DNA of 9,281 bases, from NCBI GenBank assembly GCA_030830245.1, contig JAURNJ010000126.1, positions 1-9,281 on the forward strand, written 5' to 3'. The position numbers were made by a program, and so were the translations under genes. The notes beneath the pieces are model-generated. The model was not told the DNA's origin and ran no database searches. It saw only the letters and a program-made list of their open reading frames with translations. This DNA comes from Novosphingobium sp. Its GTDB lineage: Bacteria; Pseudomonadota; Alphaproteobacteria; Sphingomonadales; Sphingomonadaceae. Numbering within the stretch: the stretch's first letter is position 1; every line of letters begins with the position of its first letter. Shown here one piece after another: positions 1 through 6,638 of this stretch.

Positions 1-1
1 C

Positions 2-1630
2 CCTCACTACCGCAAATGCTTCATCGAACGGGCCAGCCGGGCCAGTGCAAGGGCCGACCTAGTGATTGGCAATCACGCTCTGGTCATGGTCAATGCCGCA
101 CGCGGACGCGACGCCGCGCAGCGCCCGACGCGCATCGTGTTCGACGAAGGCCATCACATCTTCACCGCAGCCGATTCCACCTTTGTGGCCCGGCTGACCG
201 GGCTGGAAACGATCGAATTGCGTCGCTGGGTGATCGGCCCGGAACGCAATTCGAGGGGGCGCAGGCGGGGTCTTGCCGCGCGACTGGCCGACGTTGCCAG
301 CTATGATGAGGCGGGTGGCCGTGCCATTGCTGCCGCGCGCGAGGCCGCCGAAGCTCTGCCCTCGGAGGGCTGGCTCCAGCGTCTTGACGAAAACCAGCCG
401 TCTGGCCCGATCGAGCAACTGCTCGCTGCGGTGCGCGCGCTGGTCCATGCCCGCGACGAGAGCGGCGCGGATGCGGGATACGGCCTCGAAACCGAAGCGG
501 CGGGCCTGGAAGGGCCGTTCGTCGAACTGGCTGGGCAGGCCCAAGCCGCTCTGGCCGAATTGCGCCGCCCCTTGTTGCAACTTGGCTTACGTCTCGAAGC
601 CGTGCTCGCCGACCCGCCGGACTGGCTCGACGCACAGGGTCGCGCCAGGATCGATGGCGCGCGCCATTCGCTGGCCTGGCGGGTCGATCTGCTTGGCGCG
701 TGGGAAGCTTTGCTCGCGCGCATCGGAGCCGCAGCCGATCCGCAATTCGTCGACTGGCTTGCGCTCGAGCGTTCGGATGCTCGCGAGTATGATGTGGGGA
801 TCGAACGGCGATGGCTAGACCCGATGAAGCCATTTGCCGCAACCGTGCTCGAACCCGCTCATGGGGTTGTCATCACCTCGGCGACGCTCAAGGGCGGGCA
901 CGGGGCAGGCGCGGATGACTGGGAAGGAGCCCTAGCTCGCAGCGGCGCACAGCATCTGGCGGTGCGGCCAATGCTGTCCGAGCATGAGAGCCCGTTCGAC
1001 TATGCCCACCAGGCGCGGGTGCTTATCGTCACCGATGTGCCGAAAGGCGATCTGGCGGCGCTGGCTGGGGCCTATGCCCGGCTGATCGAAGCGGCGGGTG
1101 GCGGCGTGCTGGGCCTGTTTACCGCGATCCGGCGATTGCGTGCAGTCCATGGCCGGATCGCCGACCGGCTCGCGCGCGAGGGGCTGCCACTCTATGCCCA
1201 GCATGTCGATCCGATAGACACCGGCACTCTTGTGGATATTTTCAGGGACGATCCCCAGGCCTCGTTGCTCGGTACGGATGCACTGCGTGACGGGGTCGAC
1301 GTGCCGGGCCATTCGTTGCGGCTGGTCGTGATGGAGCAGGTGCCGTGGCCCCGCCCGTCGATCCTGCACCGGGCGCGACGCGCTTCGGGGGTAGGTACCG
1401 CCTACGATGATGAGATCATTCGTGCCCGGCTTGCCCAGGCATTCGGTCGGCTGATCCGCACCCGCGAGGATCACGGCCATTTCGTCGTGCTTTCGGCAGC
1501 CTTTCCGTCGCGCTTGCTCGATGCCTTCCCGCCCGGCACCCCGGTGGACAGGGTAAGCCTGGATGAGGCTTTACAATTCGTTCGCCAGCCTGTTTCAGCA
1601 CTGGCGCTGTCGCCTCAAAACGAGACCTGA
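2..1630 (+). CDS. DinG/XPD-type ATP-dependent DNA helicase, 5' end cut off
   Basis: A superfamily 2 helicase of the DinG/XPD type, which in this family unwinds DNA 5'-3' with ATP and usually carries a 4Fe-4S cluster. The frame is open from base 2, so 542 residues are visible and the N-terminus, including the Walker A motif, lies outside the window. Seen in order: one cysteine at visible residue 6 followed by basic residues and a VIGNHAL stretch, which fits the last Fe-S cysteine (no other cysteine is visible); the DEGH Walker B box at bases 143-154; about 200 helical, Ala/Arg-rich residues where the Arch domain should be; the VITSATL motif near base 870; LLGTDALRDGVDVPG near 1265; and QAFGRLIR (motif VI, arginine finger) near 1435. 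The GTG at 62 is an internal valine codon. The next gene follows after 8 nt on the same strand. Family assignment is firm; the exact paralogue (DinG, YoaA or a sphingomonad-specific form) is not. Confidence 0.93.
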   Translation, partial: PHYRKCFIERASRASARADLVIGNHALVMVNAARGRDAAQRPTRIVFDEGHHIFTAADSTFVARLTGLETIELRRWVIGPERNSRGRRRGLAARLADVASYDEAGGRAIAAAREAAEALPSEGWLQRLDENQPSGPIEQLLAAVRALVHARDESGADAGYGLETEAAGLEGPFVELAGQAQAALAELRRPLLQLGLRLEAVLADPPDWLDAQGRARIDGARHSLAWRVDLLGAWEALLARIGAAADPQFVDWLALERSDAREYDVGIERRWLDPMKPFAATVLEPAHGVVITSATLKGGHGAGADDWEGALARSGAQHLAVRPMLSEHESPFDYAHQARVLIVTDVPKGDLAALAGAYARLIEAAGGGVLGLFTAIRRLRAVHGRIADRLAREGLPLYAQHVDPIDTGTLVDIFRDDPQASLLGTDALRDGVDVPGHSLRLVVMEQVPWPRPSILHRARRASGVGTAYDDEIIRARLAQAFGRLIRTREDHGHFVVLSAAFPSRLLDAFPPGTPVDRVSLDEALQFVRQPVSALALSPQNET

Positions 1631-1638
1631 ACCGCCCC

Positions 1639-2184
1639 ATGAAGAAGCTCGGCCTCTTTCGCCACGCCAAGTCCGACTGGAATGATGCGCGCCTGGTCGA
1701 TTTCGACCGGCCCCTCAACTCGCGCGGACGCAAGGGCGCAGCACTGATGGGCGTGCACATTCGGCAGTATGGCATTCGCTGGAACCGGATCATCGCCTCG
1801 CCAGCCGCCCGCGTGACCCAGACAATCGAAATCGCTGGCGAAGCAGCCGGAAGTTCACCCCCGGTGATCTGGGATCGGCGGGTCTATCTTGCCAGTTCGG
1901 CAACGCTTATGGACCTGCTGCGGGAGCAGGAAGGCGATCCCGCTTCGGTGATCATGGTCGGCCACAATCCGGGACTTGAAGATCTGATATTCGATCTCGT
2001 GCCGGATGACGGCTCCAGCCCTCTGCGAGAAATTGTCGAGGCGAAGTTTCCGACAGCTGCCTTTGCCGTGCTGGAACTGGACATCGAACATTGGGCCGAC
2101 ATCCGGGACGGCTGCGCCCGGCTGGTCCATCTCGTGCGCCCGCGCGATCTTGATTCAAAGCTGGGTCCGGAACCCGTCCACTAA
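1639..2184 (+). CDS. SixA-type phosphohistidine phosphatase (histidine phosphatase superfamily)
   Basis: A 181-residue member of the histidine phosphatase (RHG) superfamily, SixA branch. SixA in E. coli removes phosphate from histidines of phosphotransfer proteins; the substrate here is unknown. Seen: an N-terminal LGLFRHAKSDW with the catalytic Arg8-His9, the SPAARVTQT segment with the second Arg (58), and VGHNPGLEDL with His109, all in the expected order. Length is close to SixA (about 160 residues). There is no signal peptide, so it should be cytoplasmic. The ATG lies 8 nt after the helicase stop codon, so the two genes are probably co-transcribed. There is no good Shine-Dalgarno sequence (the upstream bases are ACCGCCCC), which suggests translational coupling. 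It converges on the merR-type gene with a 14-nt gap. The family is certain; the physiological substrate is not. Confidence 0.9.
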   Translation: MKKLGLFRHAKSDWNDARLVDFDRPLNSRGRKGAALMGVHIRQYGIRWNRIIASPAARVTQTIEIAGEAAGSSPPVIWDRRVYLASSATLMDLLREQEGDPASVIMVGHNPGLEDLIFDLVPDDGSSPLREIVEAKFPTAAFAVLELDIEHWADIRDGCARLVHLVRPRDLDSKLGPEPVH

Positions 2185-2198
2185 CCCTGAAAAGCCGC

Positions 2199-2609
2199 TC
2201 AAGGAGCTTTGAGTGCGGTCTCCAGCCGGGCGCGGATGGCCAAAAGGCGCGTTCGTGCATCGTAGGAAAGCGTCACGCTTTCCGCCGGCGCAGCCAGTGG
2301 TAAGGCCTCCATGTCGCCCGTAGCCTGGCGAGAAAGAGCCTGGCGCGCGCCACGCAAAGTGAAGCCTTCACGATGCACCAGCCGGTCGATCATCGCCACC
2401 GTCCGCACGTCTTCGGGCCGGTAATAACGCCGACCGCCGCTGCGCTTCACCGGGCGCAGCATAGGGAACTGCTCTTCCCAATAACGCAACACATGCTGGC
2501 GGATACCCAAGGCCCGCGCTACCTCGCCGATCGTGCGAAGCGCATCTGGCGCCTTGCCATCGGCGAATTGCGGAAGAAGTTCCTCGCCCGGGCCTTCGTG
2601 CGTAGTCAC
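2199..2609 (-). CDS. MerR-family transcriptional regulator, downstream of ihfA
   Basis: A 136-residue MerR-type DNA-binding protein. After a variable 25-residue N-terminus comes the winged helix-turn-helix: [27 protein letters not shown] at about residues 25-51, then the wing [12 protein letters not shown] (57-68) and a second helical pair [18 protein letters not shown] (75-92). The C-terminus is short, with a predicted helix at 116-134 that could form the dimer coiled coil. There is no cysteine cluster or drug-binding domain, so the effector is not evident. The RYWE...RR.YR pattern is that of the MerR proteins that follow ihfA in many alphaproteobacteria. It starts with GTG at 2609, and the ihfA stop overlaps that start by 4 nt (GTGA), so translation is probably coupled. 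No regulated target can be read from the sequence. Confidence 0.88.
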   Translation of the reverse strand: MTTHEGPGEELLPQFADGKAPDALRTIGEVARALGIRQHVLRYWEEQFPMLRPVKRSGGRRYYRPEDVRTVAMIDRLVHREGFTLRGARQALSRQATGDMEALPLAAPAESVTLSYDARTRLLAIRARLETALKAP

Positions 2610-2902
2610 CGACCCGCGACCTGATCCTTCAGCATCTGGCTCGCCCTGAAGGTCATCACCCGGCGCGGCGTGATAGGCACTTCAATGCCGGTTTTCGGAT
2701 TGCGGCCGACCCGCTCACCCTTGTCGCGCAGCAGGAAGGTGCCGAAGCCGGATATCTTCACATTTTCGCCCCTGGCGAGAGCGTCGCAGATGTGATCGAT
2801 GATCGATTCCACCAGCGAAAGCGATTCCGCACGCGAAAGGCCCAGCCGATTGTGGATGGCTTCTGCGATTGCCGCACGGGTAAGTGTCTCATTGGAGCGC
2901 AT
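2606..2902 (-). CDS. ihfA: Integration host factor subunit alpha
   Basis: The alpha subunit of IHF, the heterodimeric DNA-bending protein of the HU/IHF family that shapes the nucleoid and assists promoters, replication and recombination. The 98-residue product has the whole family signature: helical N-terminus ([32 protein letters not shown] split over residues 7-38), [25 protein letters not shown] (48-72) with the DNA-intercalating proline in the NPKTG arm tip (Pro69), and [17 protein letters not shown] (77-92). The RNPKTG plus ITPRRV combination favours IhfA over HU and IhfB. I chose the ATG at 2902 because it gives the standard N-terminus and has GGAAG 4 nt upstream. An in-frame ATG at 2959 would add 19 residues unlike the family. 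It is followed by the merR gene with a 4-nt overlap and preceded by a 137-nt gap after fabH. Confidence 0.95.
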   Translation of the reverse strand: MRSNETLTRAAIAEAIHNRLGLSRAESLSLVESIIDHICDALARGENVKISGFGTFLLRDKGERVGRNPKTGIEVPITPRRVMTFRASQMLKDQVAGR

Positions 2903-2941
2903 TTTGCTTCCAGTCCCCAAACACGAATGTTGCCCAAGGAC

Positions 2942-2969
2942 AGAATACTGTGTTTTCACATAAACGCAA
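2942..2969 (-). promoter_or_regulatory. Possible ihfA promoter
   Basis: On the minus strand, a TTGCGT -35-like box (2969-2964), a 16-nt spacer and a TATTCT -10-like box (2947-2942) sit about 40 nt before the ihfA start codon. The spacer contains TGTG-AAAA-CACA, a small inverted repeat (2949-2960) that might be an operator. This would let ihfA be expressed apart from fabH. The matches to consensus are partial, so this is a guess from position and spacing. Confidence 0.3.
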
Positions 2970-3001
2970 CAAGCCCGCGATCATGAAGTGAAATTACACG
3001 G

Positions 3002-3042
3002 AATTGGCTTTCAAAATGCCAATTATGACCCGAACTGGGTCA
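3002..3042 (-). other. Two tandem perfect hairpins after fabH
   Basis: Reading the minus strand, the fabH stop codon is the first three bases of a hairpin: TGACCC, loop AGTTC, GGGTCA (3042-3026). One base later a second one follows: AATTGGC, loop ATTTTGAAA, GCCAATT (3024-3002). Both stems are perfect. Neither is followed by a run of T, so they are not classic Rho-independent terminators. They could attenuate read-through into ihfA or protect the 3' end of the rpmF-plsX-fabH message. Confidence 0.55.
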
Positions 3043-4008
3043 AATGCGTAGCAGACTGGCACCCCAGGTAAAGCCGCCGCCCATCGCTTCGAGCATGACC
3101 AGATCGCCAGGCTTGATCCGTCCATCCTGGATCGCCGTATCGAGCGCCAGCGGAACCGATGCAGCCGAGGTGTTGGCATGCCGGTCGACGGTTATCACCA
3201 CTTTCTCCCTAGGCAGGCCCAGCTTCTTTGCAGTGGCTTCGAGAATGCGGGCATTGGCCTGATGCGGCACCAGCCAGTCTATGTCTGCGTTGGTGAGGCC
3301 GGTATCTGCCAGAACTTCGCCAAGTACGGTGGCAAGGTTTACTACCGCGTGGCGGAACACCTCGCGTCCTTTCATCCGCACATGGCCAACCGTCTGCGTG
3401 GTCGACGGCCCGCCATCAACATAGAGCAACTCGCTGTGAGCGCCATCGGCATGCAGCTTGGTGGCAAGAATGCCGCGCGGGATTTTACCGGATTCCTCCC
3501 GCCCTTCGAGCAGAATCGCCCCTGCCCCATCGCCGAACAGAACGCAGGTCGCGCGATCTTCCCAATCGAGAATGCGGGTGAAGGTCTCAGACCCGATAAC
3601 AAGGGCGCGCTTCGCGCTCCCTGCACGGATCATCGCGTCGGCCACGCCCACGGCGTAGAGGAAACCCGAGCAGACAGCCGCGACATCGAAGGCGATGCAG
3701 CCGTTGCAGCCGAGCGCGTCCTGCACCAGGGTAGCGCTAGCAGGAAAGGTCTGGTCAGGCGTTGCGGTCGCCAGGATGATGAGATCGATCGAGCTCGCCT
3801 CGATACCGGCTGACTCTATCGCCTTGCGCGCGGCATCCGTGGCGAGGCTGGACGTGGTCTCGCCCTCGCCCGCAATGTAGCGGTTGCGGATTCCCGTGCG
3901 CTCGACGATCCACTCATCGCTGGTATCGACGGTCTCTGCGAGTTCCTCGTTCGAAACTGCACGGCGTGGCAGCTGCGAACCGGTGCCAATGAGAACAGAA
4001 CGCAGCAT
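3040..4008 (-). CDS. fabH: Beta-ketoacyl-ACP synthase III
   Basis: The condensing enzyme that starts type II fatty-acid synthesis by joining an acyl-CoA (usually acetyl-CoA) to malonyl-ACP. At 322 residues it has normal family length. The catalytic triad is complete: Cys113 in [14 protein letters not shown], His249 in [10 protein letters not shown] and Asn279 in [10 protein letters not shown]. The N-terminal [16 protein letters not shown], the [16 protein letters not shown] segment and the C-terminal [21 protein letters not shown] are standard FabH. Whether this copy prefers straight- or branched-chain primers cannot be told. The start ATG shares one base with the plsX stop (TGATG), the usual tight plsX-fabH coupling. 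The stop codon forms the foot of a hairpin before ihfA. No transit or signal sequence is present; the protein is cytoplasmic. Confidence 0.97.
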   Translation of the reverse strand: MLRSVLIGTGSQLPRRAVSNEELAETVDTSDEWIVERTGIRNRYIAGEGETTSSLATDAARKAIESAGIEASSIDLIILATATPDQTFPASATLVQDALGCNGCIAFDVAAVCSGFLYAVGVADAMIRAGSAKRALVIGSETFTRILDWEDRATCVLFGDGAGAILLEGREESGKIPRGILATKLHADGAHSELLYVDGGPSTTQTVGHVRMKGREVFRHAVVNLATVLGEVLADTGLTNADIDWLVPHQANARILEATAKKLGLPREKVVITVDRHANTSAASVPLALDTAIQDGRIKPGDLVMLEAMGGGFTWGASLLRI

Positions 4009-5069
4009 CAGGCGCGCACCGCGGCAGTGGCGGAAAGGCGCAAATCATCCATACCTATAGCATCGAGATCGGCCTTGATCCGATTCGTCACGTCTTCCTC
4101 GAGCAGGCGCGCCGTAACTGCAACGGCATTGGCCACCCCGGCCGCGCTCGCGCCGCCGTGGCTCTTTACGACAATGCCGTTCAGACCGAGGAACACCGCC
4201 CCGTTGTGGTTGTTCGGATCGAGATGGGTGCGCAGCAACTCGGTTGCTGGGCGGGAAATCAGGAAACCGAACTTTGAGCGCAAGGAGCTGGAAAAACTGC
4301 GCCGCAGCAGGTCGGCAACGAACTTTGCCGTGCCTTCGACGGCCTTCAAGGCGACATTGCCCGAAAAACCGTCGCTAACTACAACGTCGAAATTGCCGCT
4401 GCCAAGGCTGTCGGCCTCGGCATAGCCATCGAACGACAGCGACAGGGTTTCTTCCGCATGCCGCAGAACGGCGGCGGCGGCCTGGAGAGCGTCCGTACCC
4501 TTTATTTCCTCGGTGCCGATGTTGAGCAGTCGCACGCGGGGCTCCGTCCTGCCCGTTGCGACGCGTGAATAGGCGGCGCCCATCACGGCAAATTCGACAA
4601 GGTTGCGGGCATCGCACTCGGTATTGGCGCCCAGATCGAGCATGACCAGATCGTTGTCCCCGAGGGTAGGCAGGAGCGCCGCCAACGCCGGGCGATCGAT
4701 CCCCGGCATGGTGCGTAACGCCAGCTTGGCGATGGCCATCAGCGCGCCAGTATTGCCGCCACTGACTGCAGCGCCGACAGTGCCGGTTTTTACCGCGTCG
4801 ATCGCCATGCCCATGGAAGTGGTCTTGGCGCGACGCAGGGCCTGGCTGGGCTTTTCATCCCCACCAATCGTGTCTGGAGCATGCAGCACCTCGGAGGCGC
4901 TGCGCAGATTGGGGTGCTTGTCGAGCGCCGCCTTGATCTGCGTTTCGTCGCCGACGAGGAGGAAACTGCAGCGGTCATGGCGGTGGCGCGCAATCGCGGC
5001 GCCCTCGACCATGACACGCACGCCCTCATCGCCGCCCATCGCATCGATAGCGATACGCGGCAGACTCAT
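4008..5069 (-). CDS. plsX: Phosphate acyltransferase PlsX
   Basis: PlsX converts acyl-ACP and phosphate into acyl-phosphate, the donor that PlsY uses to make lysophosphatidic acid, and so links fatty-acid and phospholipid synthesis. The 353-residue product opens with [12 protein letters not shown], and has [18 protein letters not shown] (about 63-80), [14 protein letters not shown] (99-112), [60 protein letters not shown] and a late [17 protein letters not shown]. All are hallmark PlsX segments in the expected order, and length is normal. It starts with ATG at 5069, with GGAGAG 5 nt upstream. rpmF ends 24 nt before the start and fabH overlaps the end, the classic bacterial rpmF-plsX-fabH order. 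PlsX is soluble and binds the inner membrane peripherally in other bacteria. Confidence 0.97.
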   Translation of the reverse strand: MSLPRIAIDAMGGDEGVRVMVEGAAIARHRHDRCSFLLVGDETQIKAALDKHPNLRSASEVLHAPDTIGGDEKPSQALRRAKTTSMGMAIDAVKTGTVGAAVSGGNTGALMAIAKLALRTMPGIDRPALAALLPTLGDNDLVMLDLGANTECDARNLVEFAVMGAAYSRVATGRTEPRVRLLNIGTEEIKGTDALQAAAAVLRHAEETLSLSFDGYAEADSLGSGNFDVVVSDGFSGNVALKAVEGTAKFVADLLRRSFSSSLRSKFGFLISRPATELLRTHLDPNNHNGAVFLGLNGIVVKSHGGASAAGVANAVAVTARLLEEDVTNRIKADLDAIGMDDLRLSATAAVRA

Positions 5070-5093
5070 TTGCGCTCTCCAGCCTTGACCGGC

Positions 5094-5273
5094 TTAGAGC
5101 CCGACAGCGACGATTTCGCGCCCGTTATAGTGCCCGCAAGCCGGGCACAGGTTATGCGGCCGCTTGAGCTCACCGCAATTCGAGCACTCATGGAAGGCCT
5201 CGACCTTGAGCGCGTCGTGGCTACGACGCATGCCCCTGCGCGAAGGCGATACTTTACGTTTCGGAACAGCCAT
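5094..5273 (-). CDS. rpmF: 50S ribosomal protein L32
   Basis: A 59-codon gene, easily missed because of its size. The product starts [20 protein letters not shown], the typical L32 N-terminus (AVPKRK.S.SRRG.RRSHDAL), and carries a zinc ribbon with Cys30, Cys33 (CSNC), Cys43 and Cys46 (CPAC). It ends [13 protein letters not shown]. The four intact cysteines make this the zinc-binding form; no cysteine-free paralogue is in the window. L32 is a late-assembling protein of the large ribosomal subunit near the peptidyl transferase region. The ATG at 5273 has AGG-type purines (AGGACAGG) a little far upstream. It is the first gene of the rpmF-plsX-fabH cluster, divergent from the MAPEG gene across 155 nt. 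Confidence 0.95.
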   Translation of the reverse strand: MAVPKRKVSPSRRGMRRSHDALKVEAFHECSNCGELKRPHNLCPACGHYNGREIVAVGL

Positions 5274-5312
5274 CTCGGCACCTGTCCTAGAAAATCCGGT
5301 TGAAGCAAAGGG

Positions 5313-5334
5313 CCGCCAAGACCGGGGTCGGCGG
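5313..5334 (-). other. Possible hairpin in the rpmF leader
   Basis: Reading the minus strand 40-61 nt before the rpmF start, CCGCCGA can pair with TTGGCGG (one G-T pair) around an 8-nt loop. If the proposed promoter at 5347-5374 is right, this structure would be in the 5' untranslated leader. It might influence translation or stability of the rpmF message. No known ribosomal-protein leader motif is recognised. Confidence 0.3.
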
Positions 5335-5346
5335 AACGAAGGCGGG

Positions 5347-5374
5347 CCTATACCCTATTTCCCGCAGGTTGCAA
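5347..5374 (-). promoter_or_regulatory. Possible promoter of the rpmF-plsX-fabH operon
   Basis: On the minus strand TTGCAA (5374-5369) and TATAGG (5352-5347) lie 16 nt apart, about 75-100 nt before rpmF. TTGCAA matches four of six -35 bases and TATAGG four of six -10 bases. The expected start point near 5340 would give a leader of roughly 65 nt. This is the best-placed sigma-70-like pair in the 155-nt divergent gap, but it is read by eye. Confidence 0.35.
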
Positions 5375-5380
5375 GCGCTC

Positions 5381-5393
5381 TGCATTCAATGCA
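5381..5393. repeat. Perfect palindrome in the rpmF/MAPEG divergent gap
   Basis: TGCATT-C-AATGCA is a 13-bp perfect inverted repeat with a single central base. It lies just upstream of the proposed rpmF promoter and about 10 bp before a TATAAA box (5403-5408) that could be the -10 element of the plus-strand MAPEG gene. This is a plausible operator position for either gene; no regulator is known. Confidence 0.45.
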
Positions 5394-5428
5394 CAAGGCG
5401 TTTATAAACAGGGGGAGTTGGATACGCC

Positions 5429-5821
5429 ATGATACTGCAAACGACACTTAGTCTTGCCGCTGCCGCGGCAATTATCAACATCTGGCTCGCCATTCGTTGC
5501 GGCCGGTTGCGCGCTTCTGAAAAAGTCATGCATGGCGATGGCGGCAGCGCACCGCTGATGCGCCGCATGCGTGCGCATTCCAACTTCATCGAATACACGC
5601 CCATCACCCTGATCCTGATTGCTGCGATCGAGATGACGGAAAAGGGCGGGCAATGGCTAGCGATCGTTGGCGCGCTCTACATGGCGGCGCGCGTGCTGCA
5701 TGCGCTGGGCATGGACAGTCCGGAAGTCGGCAAGCTCCGCATGATCGGCATCCTTGTCACGTTCCTGACCCTGATCGGCCTGTCCGTGGTCGCGGTGCTG
5801 ATCGCGCTGGGACGGTTCTAG
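5429..5821 (+). CDS. MAPEG-family integral membrane protein
   Basis: A 130-residue membrane protein of the MAPEG superfamily (membrane-associated proteins in eicosanoid and glutathione metabolism). The bacterial relatives are small four-helix proteins, some with glutathione transferase or peroxidase activity; the reaction here is unknown. Hydrophobic segments are at about 3-22, 57-69, 75-94 and 104-127. The diagnostic loop MRRMRAHSNFIEYTP lies at residues 44-58, giving the conserved R-x-H-x-N-x-x-E pattern, and AARVLHALGM (86-95) is the second family motif. Length is typical of the YecN-like bacterial group. The ATG at 5429 has GGGGGAG about 11 nt upstream, a long spacing. The final CTAG (5818-5821) is also the stop of the convergent hydrolase gene, so the two genes overlap by 4 nt. 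Confidence 0.88.
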   Translation: MILQTTLSLAAAAAIINIWLAIRCGRLRASEKVMHGDGGSAPLMRRMRAHSNFIEYTPITLILIAAIEMTEKGGQWLAIVGALYMAARVLHALGMDSPEVGKLRMIGILVTFLTLIGLSVVAVLIALGRF

Positions 5822-6504
5822 CTTCTCCCCAGCGCCCGCTCGCCCACGAAGGGGTTGGTCTGGCGTTCCTGTCCGAAGGTGCTGATCGGGCCGTGGCCCG
5901 GAACGAATGTCGTGTCGTCGCCAAGCGGCCACAGCTTGCCGGTTATAGCCTCAATCAGGTCTGCGTGGTTGCCGCGCGGGAAATCGGTGCGCCCGATCGA
6001 GCCCTGGAACAACACGTCGCCGACGATCGCGAATCGCGAAGGCGCATGGTGGAACACGACATGCCCCGGCGTGTGACCGGGGCAGTGATAGACATCGAGC
6101 TCCAGTTCACCCACAGTCACCGTATCGCCGTTCTCTAACCAGCGATCAGGCTCGAAGCTTTCGCCTTCCATGCCGAAACTGGAGCCGCTGCTGTCGAGCT
6201 GGTCGATCCAGAACTGGTCTTCGGACTGCGGACCTTCGATGGGCACGCCCATCTCCTTGGCCAGCACGCCGGCCATGCCGCAATGATCGAGATGGCCGTG
6301 CGTGACGAGCACTTTTTCGAGGGTCACGCCCGATTTTTCCAGCGCTGCCCTGAGAATGTCGAGATCGCCGCCGGGATCGACAAGCGCCCCCTTCATCGTC
6401 CTCGTGCACCAGATCAGCGAGCAGTTTTGCTGGAAGGGCGTTACCGGCAGGATGGCTACGCGCATTGGCGGTTCGGATTGGGGCGGTTCGGTTTGATCAG
6501 TCAT
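5818..6504 (-). CDS. ycbL: YcbL/glyoxalase-II-like MBL-fold metallo-hydrolase
   Basis: A 228-residue metallo-beta-lactamase-fold hydrolase of the type II glyoxalase group. Family members hydrolyse thioesters such as S-lactoylglutathione; the true substrate here is untested. Metal ligands visible: THGHLDH at 68-74 (His69, His71, Asp73, His74), His144 in CPGHTPGH, Asp163 in VGDVLF and His204 in VPGHGP, so the two-metal site is complete. The PVTPFQQNCSLIWC start, DRWLENGDT, GRTDFPRGNH and PLGDD.TFVPGHGP.STFG.ER..NPF stretches follow E. coli YcbL closely. The extra N-terminal 13 residues (acidic, proline-rich) are absent from YcbL, whose start aligns with Met14 (codon at 6465). Neither start has a clear Shine-Dalgarno site. 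A TAATAC box 18 nt before the first ATG could be a -10 element giving a very short leader. Confidence 0.92.
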   Translation of the reverse strand: MTDQTEPPQSEPPMRVAILPVTPFQQNCSLIWCTRTMKGALVDPGGDLDILRAALEKSGVTLEKVLVTHGHLDHCGMAGVLAKEMGVPIEGPQSEDQFWIDQLDSSGSSFGMEGESFEPDRWLENGDTVTVGELELDVYHCPGHTPGHVVFHHAPSRFAIVGDVLFQGSIGRTDFPRGNHADLIEAITGKLWPLGDDTTFVPGHGPISTFGQERQTNPFVGERALGRS

Positions 6505-6599
6505 GAAACGGCATTTGGCGATGTATTACTGTTGGGGCAATGCTTTCCTTGCGGGGATAGACCTATTCGCCGAGCCACGTTACCACATAGGCGGGGGCT

Positions 6600-6622
6600 T
6601 TGGCACCGGGTGCCACTGCCAA
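6600..6622 (+). other. Leader palindrome with an alternative pairing
   Basis: TGGCACC-G-GGTGCCA (6601-6615) is a perfect 15-bp palindrome just before the 6639 gene. Its left arm can instead pair with a third copy: TTGGCA (6600-6605) with TGCCAA (6617-6622). The two stems share bases and exclude each other. The second ends 4 nt before the GGAG ribosome binding site (6627-6630). It may be an operator or a leader structure; no ligand-binding motif is recognised. Confidence 0.4.
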
Positions 6623-6638
6623 GTGTGGAGCTGCGATA

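Noticed and set aside
59..580. Long open frame on the minus strand inside the helicase gene (also 162-842 and 932-1480 minus)
   Set aside because: The plus strand carries clear helicase motifs here. The opposite frames are open because of GC-rich codon bias, and their products are Arg/Pro-rich with no recognisable domain.
2185..2207. Possible bidirectional terminator between sixA-like and merR-type genes (AAAGC...GCTTT)
   Set aside because: The stem is only 5 bp with a 10-nt loop, overlaps the merR coding end and lacks a T-run, so it is too weak to annotate.
3178..3813. 211-codon plus-strand frame inside fabH
   Set aside because: It is antisense to an intact FabH with all catalytic residues, and its product matches nothing I recognise.
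4603..5088. 161-codon plus-strand frame inside plsX
   Set aside because: It is an antisense shadow of a complete PlsX; the serine/arginine-rich product lacks domain features.
6600..6638. Upstream TTG start for the membrane protein
   Set aside because: The ATG at 6639 has a well-spaced GGAG, while the TTG has none and lies in a palindrome.
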